DNA from: Anaerolineales bacterium | GTDB lineage: Bacteria > Chloroflexota > Anaerolineae > 4572-78 > J111 | Assembly: GCA_015075405.1 (NCBI GenBank) | Contig: JABTUK010000004.1 | Location: 868,001 to 932,000 of the forward strand | Reading direction: 5' to 3' | DNA length: 64,000 bases | Shown: positions 24,602 through 32,840 of the stretch, in pieces | How the letters are laid out: each line of letters starts with the position of its first letter | How positions within the stretch are numbered: the first letter of the stretch is position 1 | Translations under genes and position numbers: made by a program | Notes under the pieces: generated by a model | What the model was told of the DNA's origin: nothing | Databases searched by the model: none | The model's input: only the letters and a program-made list of their open reading frames with translations

Positions 24602-24687
24602 CAGTTGGAGAAGGAGTCCAAAGCTTGCTTTGGTGTTTCCAACGCAGTTGGAGAAGGAGTCCAAAGCTTGCTTTGGTGTTTCCAACG
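24602..24687. repeat. 43-bp tandem duplication containing family B palindrome
   Basis: A 43-bp unit starting CAGTTGGAGAAGGAGTCC is repeated twice, at 24602 and 24645, with almost no difference. Each contains GGAGTCCAAAGC...GCTTTGG. It lies in the leader of the next gene. The near identity suggests a recent duplication. Confidence 0.88.
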
Positions 24688-24723
24688 CAGTTTGGACGCA
24701 TCCAATCTACCAAAGGGGGGATT

Positions 24724-25740
24724 ATGAAAACGCTCAACACCTTTCAAAAGTATTTTGTTGAAGAGTTCTATGATGATTACCGGGAGGGGTTGCTAAGCCG
24801 CCGGGCTTTTATCCGGCGGCTGGTCTTTATCACCGGCAGTATGGCCGCCGCCGCCGCTACCATGAGCGCCCTGGGCTGCGCGCCCGCCGAGGTACCCGAC
24901 CCGACCGAGCCGGTTCCGCCGCCGGAACCAACGGCCACCACCGCTCCGGCTGCCCCCGCTGCTACCTCAGAGCCGGCAGCCGGCAGCGCGCAAGGGGAAG
25001 CAGTACCGGACGCTAAAAGCCCGCTCTCCGTTCCCGAAGGCGACCCGGCGGTTAACGCCAGCGATATTACCCTGGAAAGCCAGGGCGCTCAAATCAGCGG
25101 TTATCTGGCCCGGCCTGCCGCTGCTGGAACCTATGCAGCCATTCTTGTCTGTCATGAGAATCGGGGCTTGACCCCGCACATCCGGGATGTGGCCCGTCGC
25201 TTTGCCAAAGCGGGCTATGTGGCCCTGGCGCTTGACCTGCTCTCCCGCGAAGGCGGCACGGCCAGCCTGGACCGAGATGAGGTTCCCGGTCTGCTAACCG
25301 ATGCCGGTCCTGAACGGCACGTAGGCGATTTTACAACCGCCTTTACCCATCTCCAAGGATTGGAGGGAGTAGACGGCCAGCGCATCGGCATGACCGGTTT
25401 CTGTTTTGGCGGCGGCATCACCTGGCGCTGCGCCACCGCCCTCCCCGACCTCAAAGCCGCTGTGCCCTTTTACGGGCCGGCCCCCGAACTGGAGCAGGTC
25501 CCCAACATTAAAGCAGCGGTGCTGGGTGTTTACGCCGAACAGGATGAACGCATCAATGCCGGCATAGAACCTCTACAGCAGGCATTGGTTGAAGCCAATA
25601 TCACCCACGAAATCAAAATTTATCCGGGGGTCAATCATGCCTTCCACAACGATACCGGCGAGCGCTACAACGAAACCCAGGCCACTCAAGCCTGGAACGA
25701 TATGCTGGCCTGGTTTGAAACCCATCTGAGGCAGGTTTAG
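24724..25740 (+). CDS. Exported dienelactone-hydrolase-family lipoprotein
   Basis: A 338-residue alpha/beta hydrolase. The N-terminus has LLSRRAFIRRLVFITGS, a twin-arginine-like signal, ending in a lipobox-like ALGC at about residue 58, so it may be a Tat-exported lipoprotein. A Pro/Thr/Ala-rich linker follows (about 60-100). The catalytic domain has GFCFGGG with the Cys nucleophile typical of dienelactone hydrolases, an Asp in YAEQDERI and a His in GVNHAFHND. It hydrolyses an ester or lactone outside the membrane; the substrate is unknown. ATG 24724 is preceded by AAAGGGGGG. The longer frame runs through the tandem repeat and is rejected. Confidence 0.87.
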   Translation: MKTLNTFQKYFVEEFYDDYREGLLSRRAFIRRLVFITGSMAAAAATMSALGCAPAEVPDPTEPVPPPEPTATTAPAAPAATSEPAAGSAQGEAVPDAKSPLSVPEGDPAVNASDITLESQGAQISGYLARPAAAGTYAAILVCHENRGLTPHIRDVARRFAKAGYVALALDLLSREGGTASLDRDEVPGLLTDAGPERHVGDFTTAFTHLQGLEGVDGQRIGMTGFCFGGGITWRCATALPDLKAAVPFYGPAPELEQVPNIKAAVLGVYAEQDERINAGIEPLQQALVEANITHEIKIYPGVNHAFHNDTGERYNETQATQAWNDMLAWFETHLRQV

Positions 25741-25760
25741 CGGTCCCCTTTGAAATTGAT

Positions 25761-25823
25761 CGGGGACCGAAGACTGAAGACAGATGACAAATACCCGGTC
25801 TTCGGCCCCCGGTCTCCGGTCGC
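25761..25823. repeat. Heptamer hairpin, same core as 32740-32817
   Basis: CGGGGAC, CGAAGAC, TGAAGAC, AGATGAC in 7-nt steps, then CGGTCTT, CGGCCCC, CGGTCTC, CGGTCGC in 7-nt steps from 25796. The centre GATGACAAATACCCGGTC is shared with the hairpin at 32740, so some of these arrays are homologous copies. Confidence 0.88.
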
Positions 25824-25897
25824 CGCCAGCAAAATTTTCATACTCCATGTTGTTGTCCCATTAGAACTGTCCGACCCTTCTTCGTAAATAATAAACA

Positions 25898-27136
25898 ATG
25901 AAAAAATTTAGCTCAAAAGTAATCGCAACGCTTTACCCACTCGGACCAGGATTGGCCTTTAGTTTGGTCCTGCTCATTCTAGCGGCGTGCGGCGGTAGGC
26001 CCGTCGTTGAGGCAACGCCTACTTCCCCGCTCGAGGCAACTCAAGCAGTGGAAGTCGTTTTGGTCGTGGCGACCAGTTCCAGCACTCCCACGCCCCGGCC
26101 AACCAACACCGCCACCACAACCCCAACCACCACCCAGACCCCGACCCCCACTAACACCCCCAGCCCCACCGTAACATCTACCCCAACGCCAACCCCCACG
26201 CCCACTCACCCCTTGATGATCCAATTTATGCGCCAGCAGGATTATCCAGGCAGCGAGATCACTATTGAAGAAACGCTGGAAGCGGGGGTCAATTATGATC
26301 GCTATCTGGTTTCCTACCTGTCCGAAGGGAACAAAATCTACGCTTTGCTGACCATTCCCCAGGGTGAAAAACCGGCCAGCGGTTGGCCGGTGGTCATTTT
26401 CAATCATGGCTACATTCCCCCAGCCCAGTACCGCACCACCGAGCGTTACGTGGCCTATGTGGACGCCTTCGCCCGCAACGGCTACATTGTCTTTCGCTCC
26501 GATTATCGGGGGCACGGCAACTCCGAAGGCGAGGCAACCGGCGGCTACGGCTCGCCGGCCTATACCATTGATGTCTTAAACGCGGTGGCGGCGGTCAAAA
26601 CTTTGCCGGAAACGGACCCCAACCGGATTGGCATGTGGGGCCATTCGATGGGCGGGCAGATTACGCTGCGGGCCATGGTTACGACTTCCGAGATTAAGGC
26701 CGGGGTCATTTGGGCCGGGGTGGTTGCCTCGTATCCTGATATGCTGGAGCGCTGGCGTCGCCGCAGTGAAAGCAGTAGTGAGGCCACACCCACCCCCGAC
26801 CCCACCAATCCACGCCGGCGTTGGCGGCAGGAGTTGGTTGAAACCTACGGCTCGCCGGAAGAAAACCCGGAGTTTTGGGCCTCTATCTCGCCCAACTCTT
26901 ACCTGAGCGACCTGTCTGGACCCATTCAACTGCATCACGGCACGGCGGATGACTCGGTTCCGGTCGAATTTTCGGAAACATTGCAGGCTGAAATGGAAGC
27001 CGCCGGCCAGCCGGTTGAACTTTATCTATACGAGAATGACAATCACAACATCTCCAACAGCTTTGAAACAGCGATGGAACGGTCCATTCAGTTTTTTGAT
27101 AAGTATGTCAAGGGCAGCGACGCTGTTGGATCCTGA
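25898..27136 (+). CDS. Exported alpha/beta hydrolase lipoprotein (S9/acyl-peptidase-like)
   Basis: A 412-residue lipoprotein. The signal peptide ends in LILAAC at about residue 31, and a Thr/Pro linker of about 45 residues follows. The hydrolase domain has WGHSMGGQIT with the nucleophilic Ser, an Asp in HGTADDSVP and a His in NDNHNI. This is an S9-type prolyl-oligopeptidase or BD-FAE-like catalytic domain without the propeller. It may cut peptides or esters at the cell surface. A second Pro/Thr-rich insert (about 295-310, EATPTPDPTNPRRR) is unusual. The start codon ATG 25898 has no strong Shine-Dalgarno. It follows another exported hydrolase but is separated by a hairpin array. Confidence 0.83.
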   Translation: MKKFSSKVIATLYPLGPGLAFSLVLLILAACGGRPVVEATPTSPLEATQAVEVVLVVATSSSTPTPRPTNTATTTPTTTQTPTPTNTPSPTVTSTPTPTPTPTHPLMIQFMRQQDYPGSEITIEETLEAGVNYDRYLVSYLSEGNKIYALLTIPQGEKPASGWPVVIFNHGYIPPAQYRTTERYVAYVDAFARNGYIVFRSDYRGHGNSEGEATGGYGSPAYTIDVLNAVAAVKTLPETDPNRIGMWGHSMGGQITLRAMVTTSEIKAGVIWAGVVASYPDMLERWRRRSESSSEATPTPDPTNPRRRWRQELVETYGSPEENPEFWASISPNSYLSDLSGPIQLHHGTADDSVPVEFSETLQAEMEAAGQPVELYLYENDNHNISNSFETAMERSIQFFDKYVKGSDAVGS

Positions 27137-27205
27137 GGAAGAAGGGAAATAGTTTAGAAATCCGGCAAGTTTTATTGACAGGAATTACACGGTGGACCTG
27201 AGCAG

Positions 27206-27299
27206 GTCATTTCGACCGAAGGGAGAAATCCCTACTGGCTCGTCTGGCAAGCGGAGTGTTGAGAAGATTTCTCGCTCCTTCGTCGCTCGAAATGACATG
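27206..27299. repeat. Palindromic interspersed element, family A, copy 3
   Basis: GGTCATTTCGA and TCGAAATGACATG ends, with inner GGGAGAAATCC and GATTTCTCGCTCC inverted. It is closest in sequence to the copy at 4546. Confidence 0.85.
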
Positions 27300-27359
27300 A
27301 GATTGTGACCCGCCGGTTTTTGGACTATAATGGCTTTACCTATTTTTAGGAGGAAAGCC

Positions 27360-28634
27360 ATGCGAGTTGATCTGGCTTATGGTCAAACCGGCCTGACGGT
27401 TGAACTGCCCGCTACCGCCGACATTGTTTCCGCCCGTTTTGTGCCGGGTCTGCCCGACGAGGCGGCTGCTCTACGCGCGGCCTTGCGCCAGCCGGTAGGT
27501 TCCGCCCCGCTGGCGGCGAAAGTCAAACCGGGTGATAAGGTGGTCATTGCCCACAGCGACATCACCCGCGCTACCCCCAACGACCGCATTTTGCCCGTCC
27601 TCCTGACCGAACTGGCCGAGGCCGGCATCGCCCGGCAGGATATTACCCTGCTCAATGCCCTGGGCACCCATCGCCAGCAGACCGAAGCGGAGCTGCGAAC
27701 CATGCTGGGCGAGGCGATTGTGGATAATTACCGCTGCCTCCAGCACGATGCTTACGACGACTCCATCCTGGTTTCGCTGGGCCACACCTCGTTTGGCTAC
27801 CCGGTGCGGATCAACCGCCATTTTATGGAAGCGGATGTGCGGATTTTGACTGGCTTTATCGAACCGCACTTTTTCGCCGGCTTTAGCGGCGGCCCCAAAG
27901 GCGTCCTGCCGGCCCTGGCCGGGGCCGAAAGCGTGCTGACCAACCACGGGCGCGAGATGATTGCCCATCCCCAGGCTACCTGGGGCATCACCACCGGCAA
28001 CCCCATCTGGGAAGAGATGCGCGAAGTGGCCCTGCGGACCAACCCCACCTTTTTGCTCAATGTGACCCTCAACAACCGCCGCGAAATTACCGGCGTGTTT
28101 GCCGGTGAGATGCTGGCGGCCCATGCGGCCGGCTGCGCCTTTGTGCGGGAGCAGGCCATGGTCAAGGTGGCCGACCCGTATGATATTGTAATTACCACCA
28201 ACAGCGGCTACCCGCTCGATCAGAATCTTTACCAGGCGGTCAAGGGTATGAGTGCGGCCAACCAGATTGTGCGCGATGGCGGCGCGATTATTGTGGCCGC
28301 TGCCTGCGCCGATGGCCTGCCCAATCACGGCTTGTACGCCCAGTTACTAGCCGAGGCCGGTTCGCCCCAGGGTGTGCTGGACATGCTGGCCCGGCCCGGC
28401 TTTAGCCAGCAGGATCAGTGGCAGGTGCAGATTCAGGCCATGATCCAACTGCGGGCCGAGGTGCATGTCTACAGCGACGGGCTGACCGACGCCCAAATCA
28501 GCGGGGCGCTCTTTACCCCCTGCCGCAGCATCGAGCGGACGGTGGCCTGTTTGCAGGACAGGTACGGCCTGCGTACCCGCCTCTGCGCCATCCCCGACGG
28601 GCCGCAAGCGATTGCGTATGTTAGCCCCGTTTGA
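27360..28634 (+). CDS. larA: LarA-like nickel-dependent racemase/epimerase
   Basis: A 424-residue protein of the LarA family. In lactate racemase a nickel-pincer nucleotide is attached to a Lys. Here EPHFFAGFSGGPKGVLPALAG carries the conserved His and, ten residues on, the Lys equivalent to Lys184; NALGTHRQQTEAEL carries the upstream catalytic-type His. Paralogues act on other 2-hydroxy acids or sugars, so lactate is not certain. ATG 27360 is chosen for AGGAGG upstream; the frame begins ten codons earlier. The pincer-synthesis genes larB, larC and larE are not in the window. It appears to be a single-gene unit. Confidence 0.87.
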   Translation: MRVDLAYGQTGLTVELPATADIVSARFVPGLPDEAAALRAALRQPVGSAPLAAKVKPGDKVVIAHSDITRATPNDRILPVLLTELAEAGIARQDITLLNALGTHRQQTEAELRTMLGEAIVDNYRCLQHDAYDDSILVSLGHTSFGYPVRINRHFMEADVRILTGFIEPHFFAGFSGGPKGVLPALAGAESVLTNHGREMIAHPQATWGITTGNPIWEEMREVALRTNPTFLLNVTLNNRREITGVFAGEMLAAHAAGCAFVREQAMVKVADPYDIVITTNSGYPLDQNLYQAVKGMSAANQIVRDGGAIIVAAACADGLPNHGLYAQLLAEAGSPQGVLDMLARPGFSQQDQWQVQIQAMIQLRAEVHVYSDGLTDAQISGALFTPCRSIERTVACLQDRYGLRTRLCAIPDGPQAIAYVSPV

Positions 28635-28638
28635 GGTT

Positions 28639-28665
28639 CAAGGTCGCAAGGTCGCAGAGTCGCAC
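28639..28665. repeat. 8-nt array
   Basis: CAAGGTCG, CAAGGTCG, CAGAGTCG, CAC directly after the LarA-like gene. Confidence 0.75.
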
Positions 28666-28784
28666 AAGATTTTTCCGGCGGTCAGTGATCCCTCAAGGGG
28701 AGATGAAGCGTTCTCAGTCGCCGGCGGTCTACTTTTGGAGGCGTGCTCACGAACCTGTGGCCCCACCTCTCATGAAAATCTAGA

Positions 28785-28833
28785 CGTGACACCTGACACG
28801 TGACACCTGACACGTGACACCTGACACGTGACA
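28785..28833. repeat. Perfect alternating heptamer array
   Basis: Seven exact 7-nt units alternating CGTGACA and CCTGACA with no mismatch. This is the cleanest array in the window. It ends 24 bp before the start of the zinc-ribbon gene. Confidence 0.95.
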
Positions 28834-28857
28834 CTTATTTTTAATGGAGTGATACCA

Positions 28858-29568
28858 ATGGCCCAAGACACTTTATACAAAGAATGTCCTCTCTGTACCC
28901 AGGGCAGCGTAGGGCGGGCAGAGGGTGGGGCAACCTATCGCTGCGCGCAGTGCGGGTTAACCTTGAAAGAGCGCTCGCTGCTGGGGCTGTTCAAAAAGGG
29001 AAACTTTGCCGTGGCCGATTTTGGCGAAGGCGATTATACCCTGGCCCGGCGGTCGCTTAAAGATATAACCCTGCCGCCTGACGCTTTGAAAATTACCCTG
29101 GGGAATGTTTATACTGACCCGCAGTTGGCGGCCATTGCTGCCGGCTCCCTGGACTTATTACGCCCGGTCAGAACGGTGCTGGCCCAAGTGATTCTGGAGC
29201 AGCTTAACGAAGTCTGCCATCTCCAGGTCAATGGGCTGCGCCGGGGGCACGGCCAACCTCTGCCGGAGGGTGGCCATTATCAGCCGCTCCAACCCGTCCC
29301 CAGGGAGGGCATGGCCTGGCAGGATCAGGGCAACTTGTTTTGCACCAACCAGCGCCTGGTCTTTCCCAGCGACAGCTTTACCTTTATTCGCATGGATCGA
29401 AAATTGACCGGGCTGCAGGCCTTCACTGATGGCATAGGCATCCAGCGCAAAGGGGAGGCGTATGCCACCTATTTTGTCGGCTGCTACCCCCACGAAGCGG
29501 CTTTGGTGGCTGCTTACGTTCTGGCCAAGCTGCCGGCGCTACAACCGGCTGCGGAGGCGCAGGGCTGA
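28858..29568 (+). CDS. Zinc-ribbon protein of unknown function
   Basis: A 236-residue soluble protein. The N-terminus has KECPLCTQGSVGRAEGG, then RCAQCG, two CxxC knuckles forming a zinc ribbon at about residues 8-35. The rest is alpha/beta, with NQRLVFPSDSFTFIRMDRKLTG near the C-terminus, a pattern seen in PH-like or GRAM-like domains; I do not recognise a family with certainty. There is no signal peptide or TM. ATG 28858 follows TGGAGTGATACC; an earlier in-frame start lies inside the array at 28828 and is rejected. It is the last plus-strand gene before the convergent pyrG. Confidence 0.6.
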   Translation: MAQDTLYKECPLCTQGSVGRAEGGATYRCAQCGLTLKERSLLGLFKKGNFAVADFGEGDYTLARRSLKDITLPPDALKITLGNVYTDPQLAAIAAGSLDLLRPVRTVLAQVILEQLNEVCHLQVNGLRRGHGQPLPEGGHYQPLQPVPREGMAWQDQGNLFCTNQRLVFPSDSFTFIRMDRKLTGLQAFTDGIGIQRKGEAYATYFVGCYPHEAALVAAYVLAKLPALQPAAEAQG

Positions 29569-29927
29569 GTTTGACAGTAGGGTGCTTCTTTTTTATCCCT
29601 ACCCTCAGGTTTAGCTTAATTTTTCCCTCACTCCCTGTTCAGTCCGCTTCATTTCGGTCATAATAGGGCGAAGCATCTCCTGGACGCTGGTTCACAAATC
29701 TTGCAGGAGATAAAAGCTGTCTGCCACCGAAGAGGCAAGGATCAGCGCGCTGGTGAAGAAAGCGGTGAGCTGAGGACTGATCTCGCCACTGGCCCCCACC
29801 CTGGGTCGGATTGTTCATTCGCAATTTCCTGCCGCGTTATCCGCAGCCCGAAGCGGATACGATCGAAAACTTGCCATAAAAGTAGGATCCTGATCGGGTC
29901 GAGACAAGCTCACTACCAGGGGTGAAA
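29569..29927. other. Intergenic region with possible structured RNA
   Basis: A 359-bp gap between convergent genes with no convincing CDS. It holds CTCAG/CTTAA/CTCAC/TTCAG words at 29604, 29615, 29627 and 29638, a -10-like CATAAT at 29659-29664, and then an 8-bp stem ATCTCCTG/CAGGAGAT (29675-29711). GATCAG...CTGATC further on could pair too. A short plus-strand RNA is conceivable, but no terminator is seen. Confidence 0.3.
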
Positions 29928-31577
29928 TCATCCAGAAGCCGGAACCACGTTGCAGGGCGCATCCACCGCTTCGACCAGGCCGGCGTGCTGGCGGGCGGTT
30001 TTGATCAGGGCGGTAAAGAGGGGATGGGGCCGGGTGGGGCGGCTTTTGAATTCGGGGTGGAATTGGCTGCCCAACATAAAGGGATGGTCTTTGATCTCGG
30101 AAATCTCGACCAGCCGGCCATCGGGCGAAAGGCCGCTTAAAACCAGGCCAGCCTGGCCCAAAACCTCGCGGTATTCGTTGTTAAACTCAAAGCGGTGGCG
30201 GTGGCGCTCGGTGACCATTTCCGCCTGATACGCCTGAGCCGCCGCCGTTCCGGCCAACAGGCGGCAGGGATAACTGCCCAGGCGCATGGTCCCGCCCAGA
30301 TCGGCAATATCGCGCTGATCGGGCATGAGGTCAATCACCGGGTAGGGGGTGGTCGGGTTAAACTCGGTCGAGTTGGGGGCGTCGCTTTCGTACACGTCAC
30401 GGGCCAGTTCGATGACCATGACCTGCATACCCAGGCACAGTCCCAGGTAAGGCACGCCCCGCACCCGCGCGAATTTAGCGGCAATGATTTTGCCTTCGAT
30501 GCCGCGCTCGCCAAAACCGCCGGGCACCACAATCCCATTCACCCCCTCCAACCGGTCGAGGCCGCGCCCCTTCTCCAGGTCTTCCGAGGCGATCCACTCG
30601 ATTTTAACCTCGCAGTCCTGGGCGGTGGCGGCATGCTTTAGGGCTTCGTAGACGCTGATGTAGGCATCTTCCAGGTCAATATATTTGCCCACAATCCCGA
30701 TGGTCACCGGCGGTTTGGGCTTTTTGATGTGCTCGACCATCTTGCGCCATTCGGCCAGGTCGGCCGGGGCGCAGGCCAGATGGAGCCGCTCGCAGATAAA
30801 GTCGGCTACCCCGGTCTTCTCCAAAATCAAGGGGACTTCGTAAATGGTCTCGACGGTGGTCAAGGGGACGACGGCTTGTTTTTCCACATCGCAGAAGAGG
30901 GCAATCTTTTCCCGCAGATCATCCGGCACGGGCAAGTCGGCCCGGCAGACAATCATATCGGGCTGGATGCCGATGCCGCGCAGTTCGCGCACGCTGTGCT
31001 GGGTGGGCTTGGTTTTTAGCTCGTTGGTGGCGTTCAGGTGGGGCAGCAAGGTCACGTGGATATAAAAGGTGTTGTCGCGTCCCGCGTCTTTGCGCATCTG
31101 GCGGATGGCCTCTAAAAAAGGCAGGCTCTCGATATCGCCTACGGTGCCGCCCACCTCAACAATAACAATATCAGCCCCGGTTTCGCGGGCCACATGGGTG
31201 ATACTGGCCTTGATCTGGTTGGTGACATGGGGGATGACCTGGATAGTTTTGCCCAGGTAATCGCCGCGCCGCTCGCGGTTGATCACCTGTTGGTACACCT
31301 GGCCGCTGGTCAGGTTGCTGGCACGAGACAAATTTTCGTCAATAAAACGCTCGTAAGCCCCCAAATCCAGGTCGGTTTCGGCCCCGTCTTCCAGCACAAA
31401 CACTTCGCCGTGCTCGTAGGGACTCATTGTGCCGGGGTCAACATTGAGATAAGGGTCCAGCTTTTGCACGGTCACAGACAGCCCCCGACTTTTTAGAAGC
31501 CGGCCAATCGAAGCGGCTGCCACCCCTTTGCCCAGAGAAGATACCACCCCGCCGGTACAGAAAATATATTTGGTCAT
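29928..31577 (-). CDS. pyrG: CTP synthase
   Basis: A 549-residue enzyme that makes CTP from UTP, ATP and glutamine. The N-terminal synthetase domain has GGVVSSLGKGVAAASIG (ATP loop), KLDPYLNVDPGTMSPY and EVGGTVGDIESLPFLEA. The C-terminal class I glutamine amidotransferase has PGGFGERG, the nucleophile Cys in GLCLGMQ, and the His/Glu pair in SQFHPEF. Its length is normal for the family. ATG 31577 follows GAGGAGG. A terminator-like hairpin with a U-run lies in the leader, which suggests attenuation, as known for pyrG in Gram-positive bacteria though by a mechanism I cannot confirm here. Confidence 0.97.
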   Translation of the reverse strand: MTKYIFCTGGVVSSLGKGVAAASIGRLLKSRGLSVTVQKLDPYLNVDPGTMSPYEHGEVFVLEDGAETDLDLGAYERFIDENLSRASNLTSGQVYQQVINRERRGDYLGKTIQVIPHVTNQIKASITHVARETGADIVIVEVGGTVGDIESLPFLEAIRQMRKDAGRDNTFYIHVTLLPHLNATNELKTKPTQHSVRELRGIGIQPDMIVCRADLPVPDDLREKIALFCDVEKQAVVPLTTVETIYEVPLILEKTGVADFICERLHLACAPADLAEWRKMVEHIKKPKPPVTIGIVGKYIDLEDAYISVYEALKHAATAQDCEVKIEWIASEDLEKGRGLDRLEGVNGIVVPGGFGERGIEGKIIAAKFARVRGVPYLGLCLGMQVMVIELARDVYESDAPNSTEFNPTTPYPVIDLMPDQRDIADLGGTMRLGSYPCRLLAGTAAAQAYQAEMVTERHRHRFEFNNEYREVLGQAGLVLSGLSPDGRLVEISEIKDHPFMLGSQFHPEFKSRPTRPHPLFTALIKTARQHAGLVEAVDAPCNVVPASG

Positions 31578-31627
31578 TATTAGCCTCCTCCTCAGGCTAA
31601 GCCCTGCCCCCCTGGAACAGGGCCAAC

Positions 31628-31667
31628 ACTAAAAAATAAAGTCCCCAAGAGGGACCCTCTTGGGGAC
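31628..31667 (-). terminator. Leader terminator/attenuator of pyrG
   Basis: On the minus strand a GTCCCCAAGAGGG-type stem (31641-31667, up to 13 bp, very short loop) is followed by a U-rich tract TTTATTTTTTAG. It sits between the -10 at 31726 and the pyrG start, about 60 nt from the transcript start. No other minus-strand gene lies upstream that it could terminate. Confidence 0.65.
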
Positions 31668-31725
31668 GGTTGATTAGCGCCATCAATAAAATTTGGAAGT
31701 TTCCGTGTTGGGTACACGGACTGAT

Positions 31726-31731
31726 ATTATA
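31726..31731 (-). promoter_or_regulatory. -10 box of the pyrG promoter
   Basis: A perfect TATAAT on the minus strand. A -35 is poor (TTTGTG with a 19-nt spacer). A small hairpin, CCGTGT-TGGGT-ACACGG, follows at the expected transcript start. Confidence 0.5.
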
Positions 31732-31808
31732 ACTTATGGAGGCGGAATCACACAAAATTCAGGCAGCATCTTGGCCTGGTTGTGAATTTCTCCCGTAAGT
31801 TATTATTT

Positions 31809-31836
31809 TTGACAGTTTAAACAGGCGTGATATAAT
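31809..31836 (+). promoter_or_regulatory. Consensus promoter of tRNA-Thr
   Basis: TTGACA (31809-31814), a 16-nt spacer with an extended TGA, and TATAAT (31831-31836). All twelve hexamer bases match the consensus. The predicted start is about 47 bases upstream of the tRNA. Confidence 0.85.
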
Positions 31837-31890
31837 CAATTCCCACGTGATTTTGCTCACTCATTAACCCAATCGTGTTTGGCCCCTTTT

Positions 31891-31963
31891 GCCACCCTAG
31901 CTCAATTGGCAGAGCAGCTCTTTCGTAAAGAGCAGGTTGTCGGTTCAAGTCCGACGGGTGGCT
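31891..31963 (+). tRNA. tRNA-Thr (anticodon CGT)
   Basis: A full cloverleaf of 73 nt. Acceptor GCCACCC/GGGTGGC, D arm GCTC/GAGC, anticodon arm GCTCT-TTCGTAA-AGAGC with anticodon CGT (reads ACG), and T arm GTCGG-TTCAAGT-CCGAC with the standard loop. The CCA end is not encoded. A T6 run begins at the discriminator base and may help termination. Confidence 0.96.
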
Positions 31964-31983
31964 TTTTTGTTGCCCCGGCTTGG

Positions 31984-32112
31984 CGCCTCAGTGGTGGAGT
32001 TTTCTAAATCGCACCCCCTTCGACAAGCTCAGGACGCAGCTTCGATACGCCTTTCACTCCGTTCAAGGCTACTCAGGATGCGATGTTTTAAGCCGAAAAT
32101 CATCCTGAGTAG
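31984..32112. repeat. Palindromic element, family C, copy 2
   Basis: It contains CTTCGACAAGCTCAGGAC, CTTCGATACGCC, CTACTCAGGATG and CATCCTGAGTAG, shared with the element at 18992. It overlaps the 3' end of the LysE gene: the last residues PYSG and stop of LysE are encoded by CCTACTCAGGATGA on the minus strand. Confidence 0.7.
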
Positions 32113-32714
32113 GGCGGTAATAAAATCCCTGTAAGCGCGACAGCGGTATAAACTAAAAAGAGAGAGAGGATGACATTGACAGTGGTGGTCAGGCGGGGAT
32201 GATGCAGATACAACTTAATGGCTGTGCCAAACAACGCCCAGACCGAGGTGGCGCAAAACGAAGTTGCCGCCAGCAAGAACGCGGCCAGGGCTAAGAGAGC
32301 CGCGTTATCGGTAATGGGCGCTAGAAAAGCAGTAAACAGGGTAAAGGCGTAAACCATCAGTTTGGGGTTCAACAGTTGCAGCAGCAGGCCGTGTCCAAAG
32401 CCCAGCGGCTTTGCCTCTTTTTCGGTAAAAGTATAGCTTGCCTTGAGTATCCCCACCGCCAGGTACAGAATATAGCCCGCACCGATAAAACGAAGCGTGG
32501 GTTCAAGGGCAGGAAAAATGTTTAGAAGGATGGTAGAAAGCCACCCGCTGAGCAGCATCATCAGAAAAACACCCACCGCCAGCCCCGTTTGATAGTTCAG
32601 CGTCTGTCTGTAGCCGTGCAGAACGCCGGTGGAAGCGGTGGAGATGTTGCTGGGGCCGGGGGTAAAGGTTGAAATAAGCACGTAAGACAGTAAAGAAAAG
32701 AGAGGGATAGACAC
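32100..32714 (-). CDS. LysE/RhtB-family amino-acid exporter
   Basis: A 204-residue membrane protein with about six TM helices. The N-terminus has LISTFTPGPSNISTASTGVLHGYRQ, close to the family signature (PGPxN near residue 20, then a Gly-rich loop). LysE-type proteins export lysine, threonine, homoserine or related compounds. The AraC-type regulator encoded 126 bp upstream on the same strand may control it. The gap holds a heptamer hairpin. The stop codon lies in a family C repeat, so the C-terminus is repeat-derived. Confidence 0.87.
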   Translation of the reverse strand: MSIPLFSLLSYVLISTFTPGPSNISTASTGVLHGYRQTLNYQTGLAVGVFLMMLLSGWLSTILLNIFPALEPTLRFIGAGYILYLAVGILKASYTFTEKEAKPLGFGHGLLLQLLNPKLMVYAFTLFTAFLAPITDNAALLALAAFLLAATSFCATSVWALFGTAIKLYLHHPRLTTTVNVILSLFLVYTAVALTGILLPPYSG

Positions 32715-32739
32715 GGTAACGTCTCCTTAGAAAATACGA

Positions 32740-32817
32740 CCGGGGACCGGGGACGGGAGACCGGGGACCGATGACAAATACCCGGTCATCGGTCCCCGGT
32801 CTCCGGTCATCGCCGGC
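32740..32817. repeat. Heptamer hairpin in the LysE leader
   Basis: CCGGGGA, CCGGGGA, CGGGAGA, CCGGGGA, CCGATGA in 7-nt steps, then CCGGTCA, TCGGTCC, CCGGTCT, CCGGTCA on the other arm. The core matches the element at 25761. Confidence 0.88.
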
Positions 32818-32840
32818 AAAGGACTTTCGGGCTGGTTAGC

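Noticed and set aside
28785..28833. CRISPR-like array
   Set aside because: Units are 7 nt with no spacers and there are no cas genes nearby.
29750..29830. Possible cobalamin riboswitch, because GCCACTGGC occurs
   Set aside because: The other B12-box elements are not in order and the downstream gene is convergent, so it could not be controlled.
29701..29925. Short frames between the zinc-ribbon gene and pyrG
   Set aside because: Both strands give low-complexity, Arg/Gln-rich peptides without ribosome sites.
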